From Candidatus Heimdallarchaeota archaeon LC_3 (GTDB lineage: Archaea > Asgardarchaeota > Heimdallarchaeia > Hodarchaeales > LC-3), in the NCBI GenBank assembly GCA_001940645.1, contig MDVS01000007.1, forward strand, positions 1 to 37,548: a DNA stretch of 37,548 nucleotides, given 5' to 3'. Below are positions 9,772-17,711 of the stretch, one piece after another (within the stretch, counting starts at the first letter, position 1; each line of letters starts with the position of its first letter). Position numbers and translations under genes: made by a program. The notes below the pieces were generated by a model. The model worked only from the letters and a program-made list of their open reading frames with translations. It made no database searches and was not told the origin of the DNA.

Positions 9772-10380
9772 TTAATCCTCCTTTTCAGGTGAAGAATTTT
9801 CAGCCACTCCACCTGGAAAGAAATCTGTTTTATCTAGAATAGGTTCTGGTTCTCCTTCGTTTTTAATAAGATAAATTGCTCCTATTAAGACAACAATAAG
9901 AATGAAAGCGAGAATGAAAAATGAAGCACTGTATATATCAAATAACGCAATTCCTAATGCACCTATAGCATCACCCGCACCAGAATTCTGGAATACAGGT
10001 ATTTTTTTCCATAATAATTCATTAAATGTTGTCATTACTGTAAAAGAGAAAATTATTGCAAAAAATAGAAATATTATAAGAAATCTGGTTCTGACCCCAC
10101 CCGTATTGCCTCTCACTACGAATTCTTCTGTTCTTGTAAGCATTAAGGCAAATAAAAATAAAACTATTACACCACCAGCGTAAACTGTCATCTGTATGGC
10201 GAATAAAAATTCATTAGCTAAGAGTAAATACATCCCAGCAATACCTACAAACGCCATTGCTAGATAGATGATAGCATGTGACATATCTTTGGCTCCAAGG
10301 ACAGAAATGGACATTATTAGAACCATCAATGCAATAAGTATAAAGATTATGAAATCAATGTTACTGACTAAGTCTTGCAT
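9772..10380 (-). CDS. nuoJ: Complex I-like membrane subunit J
   Basis: A five-helix membrane subunit of 202 residues, equal to ND6. The conserved third helix with its pi-bulge region is seen as MTVYAGGVIVLFLFALML (residues 64-81), the part that rearranges when complex I opens and closes. The last 25 residues are soluble and acidic (EPEPILDKTDFF, then ENSSPEKED). AGGAGG lies 8 nt before the ATG. It follows nuoH by 13 bp. Confidence 0.95.
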   Translation of the reverse strand: MQDLVSNIDFIIFILIALMVLIMSISVLGAKDMSHAIIYLAMAFVGIAGMYLLLANEFLFAIQMTVYAGGVIVLFLFALMLTRTEEFVVRGNTGGVRTRFLIIFLFFAIIFSFTVMTTFNELLWKKIPVFQNSGAGDAIGALGIALFDIYSASFFILAFILIVVLIGAIYLIKNEGEPEPILDKTDFFPGGVAENSSPEKED

Positions 10381-10393
10381 CTATACATACCTC

Positions 10394-11530
10394 CTAAAAT
10401 CCTTTGGTAACAGCTCCTATTACCACTGCTATTATTAAATTTAGAAAAGCTAACGGGATAAGTCTAGTCCAGCCAATAGTTAAAAATTGATCTACTCTTA
10501 CTCTCGGTAAGGCTGCCCGTATTAATATCATAAAAATAATAATGACATGGAGTTTAAATAAAAACCACAAAGCAGGATCAAATAGTGCATATATAGGAAA
10601 TCCGCCAATTTCAAGAGGAATTTCTAATACACCAGGGATAATTATTCGTTCCCAACCCCCAAAAAAAATCAAAACACCAATACTGGCATTCACAAATACA
10701 TGAAAGTATTCAATAGCCATGATTAACATATAAGGACCAGCAGCATACTCGGTTCTCCATCCCATGACTAGTTCACTTTCTGCTTCTGGAAGATCAAAGG
10801 GAATACGCTCCGTTTCACCTAACATAGCGACAAAATAGACTACAAATCCCAAAAATAGTGGAAATACTAGCCAACCATGAGTAAGTTGATAATCAACAAT
10901 TTTTTGGAAAGAAAAAGATGCGATACCCGCTTCTGAATCCCAATTTATTAATAAGATTACTCCCACCACCGATAGAACCATGGGGATTTCATAGGAAATC
11001 AATTGTGCTGCGGATCTGAAACCACCGAGAAGTGAATATTTGTTATTTGAAGCCCACCCAGCCACTAACACTGCTATTGGATAAATTGAGAAAACTGCAA
11101 ATATGAACAACATTCCAGCTTGAGGATCAGTAATTACGAAGTTATTACTCCAAGGAATTACCATCATACTAATGGCAGCGGTTGCAATCATAAGAAAAAG
11201 ACTAAACAAAAACCCAAATTTGTCAGCTTTAATTGGAATTAATAATTCTTTTGAAATAAGCTTTATAGCGTCAGCAATATTTTGCATTAACCCATAAGGT
11301 CCAATATGAGTTGGTCCTCTGCGAACCATCATACGTGCAATTAATTTTCGTTCCATCCACACAATTATTATTGCTACGTCAACTGTGAGAAATAGAAGAA
11401 CAATTATTGAGAATACACCTATTTGTGCAAAACCTATAAAATCTGTTTCAGGGACGACACTACTTAATGGTATTATCGCATATAGAATATCATACAAAAC
11501 ATCTGCTAATGATTCAGTTAAGCTTGCCAT
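10394..11530 (-). CDS. nuoH: Complex I-like membrane subunit H (quinone-site subunit)
   Basis: An eight-helix membrane subunit of 378 residues, equal to ND1, which forms the membrane side of the quinone or methanophenazine-type acceptor chamber. The hallmarks are complete: ERKLIARMMVRRGPTHIGPYG (residues 60-80) and ETERIPFDLPEAESELV (239-255), the acidic loop that lines the quinone path. Its intact state argues for a working quinone-reactive enzyme, although its peripheral partners (NuoB, D and I) are not coded here. GGAG lies about 10 nt before the ATG; 20 bp separate it from nuoA. Confidence 0.96.
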   Translation of the reverse strand: MASLTESLADVLYDILYAIIPLSSVVPETDFIGFAQIGVFSIIVLLFLTVDVAIIIVWMERKLIARMMVRRGPTHIGPYGLMQNIADAIKLISKELLIPIKADKFGFLFSLFLMIATAAISMMVIPWSNNFVITDPQAGMLFIFAVFSIYPIAVLVAGWASNNKYSLLGGFRSAAQLISYEIPMVLSVVGVILLINWDSEAGIASFSFQKIVDYQLTHGWLVFPLFLGFVVYFVAMLGETERIPFDLPEAESELVMGWRTEYAAGPYMLIMAIEYFHVFVNASIGVLIFFGGWERIIIPGVLEIPLEIGGFPIYALFDPALWFLFKLHVIIIFMILIRAALPRVRVDQFLTIGWTRLIPLAFLNLIIAVVIGAVTKGF

Positions 11531-11550
11531 CTATTTCAACTCCTAAATCC

Positions 11551-12132
11551 TTATTGCCATAATATTGCTTTTTTGTGAATCCAAAAGCCCAAAACTGATA
11601 ATGGGAGTAATGCAAAAAATAAATATCCTAATAATGTTAACAACTTACTCTCTACTGAGCCAAATATTACAGCAAATAATAAAGTGAAAGCTGTTATTAC
11701 ATCGAAGACAACGAATACAATTGCGAATGAATAATATTGCAAATTTGTCTGTGCGCGACCTTCACCGATAGGTGTTTCTCCACATTCGTATGTGGTCTCA
11801 CTATAATTTTCATCAGGGAGATAGGCCTTTCTCCATCTACTCCAAGGAGCTAATAAGTAATTTCCCATCAAAACTCCTACAAACATTGAAATTCCAATGA
11901 TTACCCATATTATCAAGGCTACGTAGGATTCAAAAACTTTATATGGGGATCCTGCCCTTGAATCAGAGAACTCAGGATTTGATAATCTTAAAGCACCCGA
12001 AGAATCTGAGAAAAGGAATGATAATACAAGTAGTATGGATAAAACTATAAAAGCAACTACAACATCACCTGCTCTATTTAACCAATTAACAGGTGGACGT
12101 TCCCATGTTTTTGTGTATTTTATATCGACCAA
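11551..12132 (-). CDS. nuoA: Complex I-like membrane subunit A, with extended N-terminus
   Basis: First gene of the operon, 193 residues against about 120-150 in most families, because of an extra N-terminal part with its own hydrophobic segment (residues 22-42) and a polar loop before the usual first helix. The NuoA signature is clear: YECGETPIGEGRAQ (115-127), the loop at the quinone-chamber entrance, then FAIVFVVFDVITAF in the second core helix. In this last motif the usual FDVE reads FDVI, so the conserved membrane glutamate is isoleucine (residue 146) while the aspartate (D144) stays. Start is TTG with GGTG upstream. A TATA-like TATATA at 12239-12244 probably drives the operon. Confidence 0.92.
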   Translation of the reverse strand: MVDIKYTKTWERPPVNWLNRAGDVVVAFIVLSILLVLSFLFSDSSGALRLSNPEFSDSRAGSPYKVFESYVALIIWVIIGISMFVGVLMGNYLLAPWSRWRKAYLPDENYSETTYECGETPIGEGRAQTNLQYYSFAIVFVVFDVITAFTLLFAVIFGSVESKLLTLLGYLFFALLPLSVLGFWIHKKAILWQ

Positions 12133-12660
12133 TTAATAGACACCAGCTATTTCACTGTAAGATGGATTTATTAGTGTGATAATACTGAATTATTGCTATT
12201 ATCATCAAAAATTTATTCTTCAAATTTGGTTAAAATCTATATATTGTTGATTAGGAATACTTAAAAATAATTTTGTCTTACATAAAATAATTTTATGCTT
12301 AAACTTATTAATGATCAAAGAAAAACACAGTTCTGCTGTTATAAAAAGCATAATGTTAATAATATAAAGTAGGTATTTTGGACTCAGATACTAATTTTGA
12401 ACATTTAAAAGTCCCTTATTGAAATATAATTATTAGATATTACCAAATATGTAACATAGTGTTTTTCATTAATAATTTCAAGAAATTAGGGTAGGATTTT
12501 GGCAAGGTACTGTAATATTAGTATATAGTTATTTTTTGCTTAAAAAAGACTATAAAATTCTGTGAAACAATTTAATGGAAGAGAAAAGAACAGAATTTCC
12601 TAACTTTCCTAATTGGATGTCTCAAAATTATGTTTTCTTTTTATTATTTCTTTTTTTCGA
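12133..12660. other. Non-coding region upstream of the nuo operon
   Basis: A 528-bp stretch between the 3' end of the zinc-finger gene and nuoA, both on the minus strand. No ORF with coding character was found, and there is no sign of the missing nuoB, C, D or I. Apart from the candidate promoter near 12240 and T-rich runs on the plus strand near 12635-12660, I see nothing. Confidence 0.4.
12239..12244 (-). promoter_or_regulatory. Candidate TATA box of the nuo operon
   Basis: The minus strand reads AATATATAG about 107 bp upstream of the nuoA start. Archaeal initiation about 25 bp downstream would give a leader of roughly 80 nt. Evidence is position and sequence only, in an AT-rich background. 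Confidence 0.35.
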
Positions 12661-13686
12661 TTAAGAATCTTTTTTTAACGTTTTTTCTACATTTTTCGTT
12701 TTTACATTATCATTTCCTTTAATATTATCTATTTTTTCTTTGATATCTGGTATAGCTTTTAATTCTTTTACTATTGATTTATTCATTGATTTTACTATTG
12801 CTTGGAAATCTAAAAATGCCTGATCGATTTTTTCAGTTTTTAATTTCCATGAAGCATTAATTTTAGTGTCAATAACATGATTCCAAATTTTTACTAAATA
12901 TTCACTATCAACTTCAGCACATTTAATATGTTTATGTTGGTCAACATTCCACATTTTTCCTTGTACCTCGCGTTCACCTTTAGATGTAATTCTAAAGGTA
13001 TTCCCAAGTATTGACTCTTCACAAGTTATGCATTTTGCTCTTCTATTCGAAATTGTAAGACGAAGATCTTTGAAATCTCCCCAATCGATATCGGTGATTA
13101 CCTTCTTTTTTACTCCCGGAACAACTAAAACAAATTTGGAAGCGCCTTCATGTTTCAAAACAATGTTACCAGCAGAACTCAATGTGGTTCTTAGACCATA
13201 AAATTCATATTCACCCTTCTCATCAAGGTTAATCAAATCTAAAGCTGGTTTTTGACCAAAACCCATCAGATTCATTGATTGTTCGCCATCTGAAATCATG
13301 ATTGAAGAAAAAATTGATCCTCCTGCATCTGTATTATCTTGAATTGTTCCAATTCTTGTTATTTTAGCATCTATTCTATCTATTACTTTATCAGGGGTAA
13401 TTAAATCTTTTAACTTAGTTGGATTAATAGATTCGCGGTCAACCTTAGTTACAGATTCAGAAATTTTTTCCTTATCTTTCTCATTGAGATCATTATAACC
13501 CTCTAAATCCTCAGGATTAGGCACAGCGGCACCGAAGGTAGTACATTTAGAATGCTGCCATTTATAGGTCAGGTATTGCTGAAAATACCCTGGAACTCCT
13601 ACACGGATTTCTTCTTTCATGATTTTCTCATTACATAATTTGCATGTTGATCGTGATGATTTTGCATATTCAATTTTATAACTCAT
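12661..13686 (-). CDS. Protein with two PARP-type zinc fingers flanking an OB fold
   Basis: A 341-residue protein that most likely binds nucleic acid, probably strand breaks or structured ends. Finger 1 covers about residues 2-75: YKIEYAKSSRSTCKLC, then W-x-H-x2-C, with ligands C15, C18, H45 and C48 (CxxC-x26-HxxC), followed by LEGYNDLNEKDKEKI. This matches human PARP1 fingers (YxVEYAKSxRxxCKxC, then GFxxLxxxDQ) almost position by position. An RPA-like OB fold spans about 95-190 (DAKITRIGTI, ISDGEQSMNLMGFG). A second finger has C219, C222, H253 and C256 (CxxC-x30-HxxC, the spacing of PARP1 finger 2). The tail (from about 265) is helical and Lys-rich. No ADP-ribosyltransferase domain is present. 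ATG at 13686 is chosen over a TTG at 13806 because the finger starts right there. A broader nick-sensing or DNA-repair role is inferred. Confidence 0.88.
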   Translation of the reverse strand: MSYKIEYAKSSRSTCKLCNEKIMKEEIRVGVPGYFQQYLTYKWQHSKCTTFGAAVPNPEDLEGYNDLNEKDKEKISESVTKVDRESINPTKLKDLITPDKVIDRIDAKITRIGTIQDNTDAGGSIFSSIMISDGEQSMNLMGFGQKPALDLINLDEKGEYEFYGLRTTLSSAGNIVLKHEGASKFVLVVPGVKKKVITDIDWGDFKDLRLTISNRRAKCITCEESILGNTFRITSKGEREVQGKMWNVDQHKHIKCAEVDSEYLVKIWNHVIDTKINASWKLKTEKIDQAFLDFQAIVKSMNKSIVKELKAIPDIKEKIDNIKGNDNVKTKNVEKTLKKDS

Positions 13687-14248
13687 AATTAATTTACCGT
13701 TCTTTTTTGTATTGAAAACCCTAATTTCTTCATGTAGATGAAAATTTGAAGAGTTTATTAAGTCGTAAAATTTCAATTTAATTAAAATATAATTTTTTGA
13801 TTCCAAATTATGTATTTGAATCTAAGATTAGGATCTAATAAATTAATCGTTTAAAAATTTTTATTAAAAAAAGAGGAGATTTTTCTTTTTCGAATAGTTT
13901 AATTTGTTATTATTTTTTCAAAGCAGCAATAGAGATATTTAATATAAAAGTTAACAAAAAAATTGTTATATTTTAAGATTGACTGAGAAATTACCTATAA
14001 ATTGTGCTACTCTCTAAGATTTCTTTTATTAATTCCATTTAATTGAAATTTATTATATTATTGATAACAAAATTCGATTCTGAAATGGACTCTGTTATTA
14101 ATGAAAAAAAAATCTCACAATTTTTTTACGAATAAATATTAGTTTTTTATATTCTTTGAATAGTTGTAAAATTAACCTATTTACCTTTAAATTTCTACGA
14201 AAATTATATTATTAACAATTAAGAGAGTCTTCGACATTGGTTCACGAT
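13687..14248. other. Non-coding divergent promoter region
   Basis: About 560 bp between the zinc-finger gene (minus) and the Hpt-like gene (plus). The part up to 13806 is open in the zinc-finger frame (possible TTG start) but contains a TATA-like ATTATATTTT on the minus strand at 13784-13793, which suits the shorter ATG start. No other gene was seen. Confidence 0.35.
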
Positions 14249-14641
14249 ATGGACAAAGAATTAGTTGAACTTTTCATAGAAGAGTTCAATGAGTTATTTG
14301 ATCAATATATAGAAAACGCACAAAAGATTACTCAATCGAAAAATCCTCAAAATGAACTAAGAAAACTAAAAGAAATTACACACAATTTACAAAAGAGCTG
14401 TGAAATACTTGGAATTGATAATTTAAGGAATTTCTTTAAAGCTTTGGAAACAGTTTTTAGTAAAGTTTCTTTCAAAAGTAACAAACGTATTAGTTCTTTA
14501 TTTGATCAATCATTAGGAATAGGATTTTTTAAATTTCAAGAAATTGCTAAAAGAATTAGCGCTGGAAACGCCTTACATGATATCGAAGTCCTAGTAGATG
14601 TAGAAAACTTGTATCAAAACGCTGAATCAAGCAATTTATGA
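14249..14641 (+). CDS. Stand-alone Hpt-like phosphotransfer protein
   Basis: A 130-residue all-helical protein resembling the histidine phosphotransfer (Hpt, CheA P1-type) domain. FIEEFNELFDQYIENAQKI fits the first helix of Hpt domains, and ITHNLQKSCEILGIDNLRNF matches the signature HxLKGSxxxLGxxxL, with the phosphorylatable histidine at residue 45 and the second-position lysine/serine kept. No kinase, receiver or output domain is attached. It would pass a phosphoryl group between a histidine kinase and a receiver; the kinase at 27576-28673 is a possible but unproven partner. ATG is used; a TTG 12 nt upstream is also possible. The C-terminal 50 residues are not recognised. Confidence 0.7.
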   Translation: MDKELVELFIEEFNELFDQYIENAQKITQSKNPQNELRKLKEITHNLQKSCEILGIDNLRNFFKALETVFSKVSFKSNKRISSLFDQSLGIGFFKFQEIAKRISAGNALHDIEVLVDVENLYQNAESSNL

Positions 14642-15034
14642 AATTAAATTTTTATAATATCTCTATTTAAGCTTTTATTCGTGCTTTAGTAATTATTCTT
14701 TCTTTCACTTCATTTTAAATAAAATTCGTAAATCGGATTAAATTGGAAAATAAAGAAAGAATGAAAAGATAAATGAAATTTTCAACTTTTTTTCTAAGGA
14801 TGGGAAAAAAAAAATTAAGAAATAAATTTCTTTCTGAAATGAAGCATATTTAAAACGTAATACTTATAACAATACTATTTATCGGCTGTATTGGTATTTA
14901 ATTTTTTATTGTCGTTCTTTTGTTTTGACATTTTCATATTATTTGAGTTTCATTGGGTAATTTTTCTTTCCAAAATAAACTATAAAGTACCTAAATTTAT
15001 TAATTGTTAAAGATACTTTGGAGCGTATTATCCC
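14642..15034. other. Non-coding region
   Basis: A 393-bp AT-rich stretch between two plus-strand genes. No coding frame or structured RNA was recognised. It should contain the promoter for the winged-helix gene; the best ribosome-binding match is GGAG at about 15020. Confidence 0.35.
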
Positions 15035-15328
15035 TTGGCTACTGAAAACTCACAATTAGAATATTTATTAACTCAACATTTAGCAGTTTCTCCCACTAAT
15101 GGAAAAAGAAGAAGAAGATTACCAAGATCTGTCAAAAAAGTCTACGCACTTTTCGAAACAGCAATATCAGAATCTTTAAAAATTAAGGATATCATAGATA
15201 TGACTGGTATGTCTAAGAAAACAGTGAGATTTGCATTAAATTGGTTGTTAGAAGCTAATATTGTTGGTCGTCACCCTGATCTTGAAGATCTTAGAACCTA
15301 CTTCTATTATTTAAGAGTTGAAGAATAA
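15035..15328 (+). CDS. Small winged helix-turn-helix DNA-binding protein
   Basis: A 97-residue protein. Residues 48-93 form a helix-turn-helix with wing: LKIKDIIDMTGMSKKTVRFALNW is a typical helix-turn-recognition-helix segment of the MarR/ArsR/TrmB-like superfamily, followed by LLEANIVGRH and the wing strand TYFYYLRV. A very basic stretch KRRRRLPRSVKK (24-35) precedes it and may add DNA contacts. No ligand or metal domain is present, so it is probably a small transcription factor. Start is TTG, the only start in frame, with GGAG about 12 nt upstream. It stands alone between long intergenic gaps. Confidence 0.8.
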   Translation: MATENSQLEYLLTQHLAVSPTNGKRRRRLPRSVKKVYALFETAISESLKIKDIIDMTGMSKKTVRFALNWLLEANIVGRHPDLEDLRTYFYYLRVEE

Positions 15329-15647
15329 ATACTTTCTTATTTTTAAATCAAACTGGTTCTTAATCCTAAAATTAGTTCCCCACAATGTCTTTTATTTTCA
15401 CTTAATTCCCATCTTTTATTTTTAATTACTATTGATCAAATCCCTATTTCAAATTTTTTTAAATAATAATTTGATTTCATATTTATCTCTGAAATCAAAT
15501 GAAATCTTATAATCAATTGTTAAATATGCTTTATTAATTGTTTTTTAAGTCTATTAAATGAAAGAAGTTTTTCCCGTACTTTTGAGTGTAAAGAACCATA
15601 ATTAGTAATTAAATATTCGTTTTGTTTATTTGAGATGTACTATTAAT
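15329..15647. other. Non-coding region
   Basis: About 320 bp between two plus-strand genes. T-rich runs just after 15330 and near 15450 could end transcription of the winged-helix gene. A TTG at 15630 is in frame with the next gene. Nothing else was seen. Confidence 0.3.
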
Positions 15648-16748
15648 ATGAATTCTGATAAAAAAGCTGTTTTATTACAAAAAAATGAAAAAAACAAATT
15701 ATTGTTAGCAGGATTAGCTGAAGTAGGAAAAACTTCTATTTATCAAGTCATTTTTGACAATATTGATCCGAAAACTATAGATACTACTCCTACCCACAAT
15801 TATAACATTTATACACCTTCAATCGAATTTATAGAAGGAAATAATTTTATTGTAATCGACATTGGAGGACAAAAAAGGTATCTAGACTTAATTTTACGAC
15901 AATCTAAGGCCTTTTTCAAAGGAATTGTTTGTCTCCTTTACATTATTGACATAAGAAAAGAAAAGAAATTTGATGATTCAATAAAAAATTTCAAAGAATT
16001 GCTAACTATTGTCACAAAATATGCTGGAGCAATACCAGTATTTATATTTTTCCATAAATATGACCCTGGAGTTAGCGAGGAAGAAGAAAAAACTAGAGAG
16101 GAAAGAGCAAATCAGTTAGCTGAATTATTGGCTAATTCTACATATGAGATTTGTAAAAATTGCATTCTACGTATCTTTAAGACAAGCATTTTTGATAAAG
16201 AATCTCTAAGTAGTTCAATGGTCGATGTTATTTCATATGGCCTCTTAGAAGATGTTTTTAGAAATCTTATAGGTGGGATTTTTCTTGAAGAATCTCACAA
16301 CACTATCCTAATAAATTATAATAAGATGATAGAGGAAGATCCAAATAATCAAGAAACTTTGAAAACGTTTGCAACAAAGCTAGGAAGTAATATTTCTTCA
16401 ATGTTCAAGGAAGAAATTGCTAAGTTGCAATTAAAATCTTCAAAATCCCAATTAGATGAGAAGAAAACTAAAAAAATGACTTTGATTGATTCTGACATTA
16501 TTTCAAGGCCAAAAATCGAAGAATTACCAACAAGAGATTTAGAAATAGAATTTAGATGTCCAATGATTGATTATAATTTTCCAAATTCAGCCAAAAACTT
16601 AAATAAGGAGTATTGTATAATTACACATGGTTTGTTAGAAGGAATATTATTCACATTAGATTTTCAGGAAGTAGAACAACTACAAACCTCAATAATCCAT
16701 AAAACACCAACATGCAAATTTCGTGCATTAACATCAAAAATATTCTAA
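15648..16748 (+). CDS. Rag/Arf-like GTPase fused to a V4R-like C-terminal domain
   Basis: A 366-residue protein. The G domain is at about 16-205: P-loop GLAEVGKTS (22-30), switch I threonines in DTTPTHNY (45-52), switch II DIGGQKRY (71-78) and HKYD (136-139) in place of NKxD, with a longer insert after it. The GGQ motif and size are like Rag/Gtr and Arf relatives. A charged helical linker (225-295) leads to a short C-terminal module (about 300-361): a helix after EYC, then HGLLEGILFTLDF, then TPTCKFRAL, which follows the pattern of V4R/4-vinyl-reductase small-molecule domains (YCxxxxGxLEGxL ... GxPxCxF). Cysteines 304, 323 and 356 could bind a ligand. ATG is used; a TTG 18 nt upstream is possible. 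A ligand-sensing GTPase is the inferred role. Confidence 0.87.
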   Translation: MNSDKKAVLLQKNEKNKLLLAGLAEVGKTSIYQVIFDNIDPKTIDTTPTHNYNIYTPSIEFIEGNNFIVIDIGGQKRYLDLILRQSKAFFKGIVCLLYIIDIRKEKKFDDSIKNFKELLTIVTKYAGAIPVFIFFHKYDPGVSEEEEKTREERANQLAELLANSTYEICKNCILRIFKTSIFDKESLSSSMVDVISYGLLEDVFRNLIGGIFLEESHNTILINYNKMIEEDPNNQETLKTFATKLGSNISSMFKEEIAKLQLKSSKSQLDEKKTKKMTLIDSDIISRPKIEELPTRDLEIEFRCPMIDYNFPNSAKNLNKEYCIITHGLLEGILFTLDFQEVEQLQTSIIHKTPTCKFRALTSKIF

Positions 16749-17017
16749 TGAATTGAATTTTTTATCATATAGAGATTCTTTTTATCTTGAATAATAAAAA
16801 AAAACATAATCTTGTTATGTTTGAGAGAATATTACTTGATGAAATTTCTTTTCACCAATATACTTTAAAGTAAAATTTCATAGTTTTCATTGTGCGGTTA
16901 CTTTCAATTAGATAAAGAAATACATAATACCAACCAGCATAATTCATTAAATTATCTTATCACTAAAAACATCATTAACAAGGACAATCTACAACGAAAT
17001 TCATTCTGTGTCGAATT

Positions 17018-17686
17018 ATGGGATTATTAGCTAGAATTTTACGAAAATCAAAAGGAAAACAATTTGAGGGAAATGTCGCATTTATTGGATTATCTTATGC
17101 AGGAAAAACAACAATATTAAACCGATTAAGATATGATCAATTTGAAGAAGATACTTTACGAACTATGGGCTTAAATGTTGACAATTTTGAATATAAAGGA
17201 ATAAAATTCTCTGCTTTCGATCTCGGAGGTCAAGAAACATTTCGTATGATTTGGGAACCTTATCTCAAAACTTCAATTGCTGTTTGTTTTGTGATTGATA
17301 GTTCTTCTCCAGAGTCTTATGTTGAATCCGCAGAAGTTCTCAGATCGATGCTTAGACATATACCCTCTAAAGCAACACTATTATTGTTAGCAAATAAAAA
17401 CGACTTAGCCCCTACTAACGCTTTGGCAGCAATTATAACAGCTTTTAATTTTAAGGAATTACAAGAAACTGCCGATCTGAAGGCCATAAATCTTTTCTAT
17501 ATTTCTGCAAAAACTGGTGATCAATTCTCTGAAGCTTTTGACTGGTTATCTGAGGTAGTAACAGATACTTTAAAGAAAAATGATTACAGAAGAAAATTTG
17601 AAGTTGATGACGTAACAAGACTTAAAATTAAGCAAAATTCTAAGGTGCGTAAGGATTTGATTGGTCCCGGTGGAATGAGATTCTGA
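17018..17686 (+). CDS. Arf-family small GTPase
   Basis: A 222-residue GTPase that keeps all Arf/Arl/Sar features: P-loop GLSYAGKT (24-31), switch I TMG near 49-51, switch II DLGGQETFR (68-76) followed by W79, NKND (126-129) and SAKTG (163-167). The start MGLLARILRK forms a short amphipathic helix with glycine at position 2, as in Arf proteins that insert into membranes. The last 40 residues are basic and extend beyond a normal Arf. The catalytic glutamine is present, so it should hydrolyse GTP. It converges with the Ski2-like helicase gene, 25 bp away. Membrane recruitment or trafficking-like function is inferred from the family. Confidence 0.93.
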   Translation: MGLLARILRKSKGKQFEGNVAFIGLSYAGKTTILNRLRYDQFEEDTLRTMGLNVDNFEYKGIKFSAFDLGGQETFRMIWEPYLKTSIAVCFVIDSSSPESYVESAEVLRSMLRHIPSKATLLLLANKNDLAPTNALAAIITAFNFKELQETADLKAINLFYISAKTGDQFSEAFDWLSEVVTDTLKKNDYRRKFEVDDVTRLKIKQNSKVRKDLIGPGGMRF

Positions 17687-17711
17687 TTTTTCCTTGAATA
17701 ATTAAATAGGT

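Noticed and set aside
4647..10183. Plus-strand open frames of 60-100 codons inside the nuo genes
   Set aside because: They lie antisense to strongly conserved membrane-protein genes and have the composition of reversed hydrophobic codons.
13687..13806. A 40-residue N-terminal extension of the zinc-finger protein from TTG 13806
   Set aside because: The PARP-type finger begins right at the ATG and a TATA-like element lies inside the extension.
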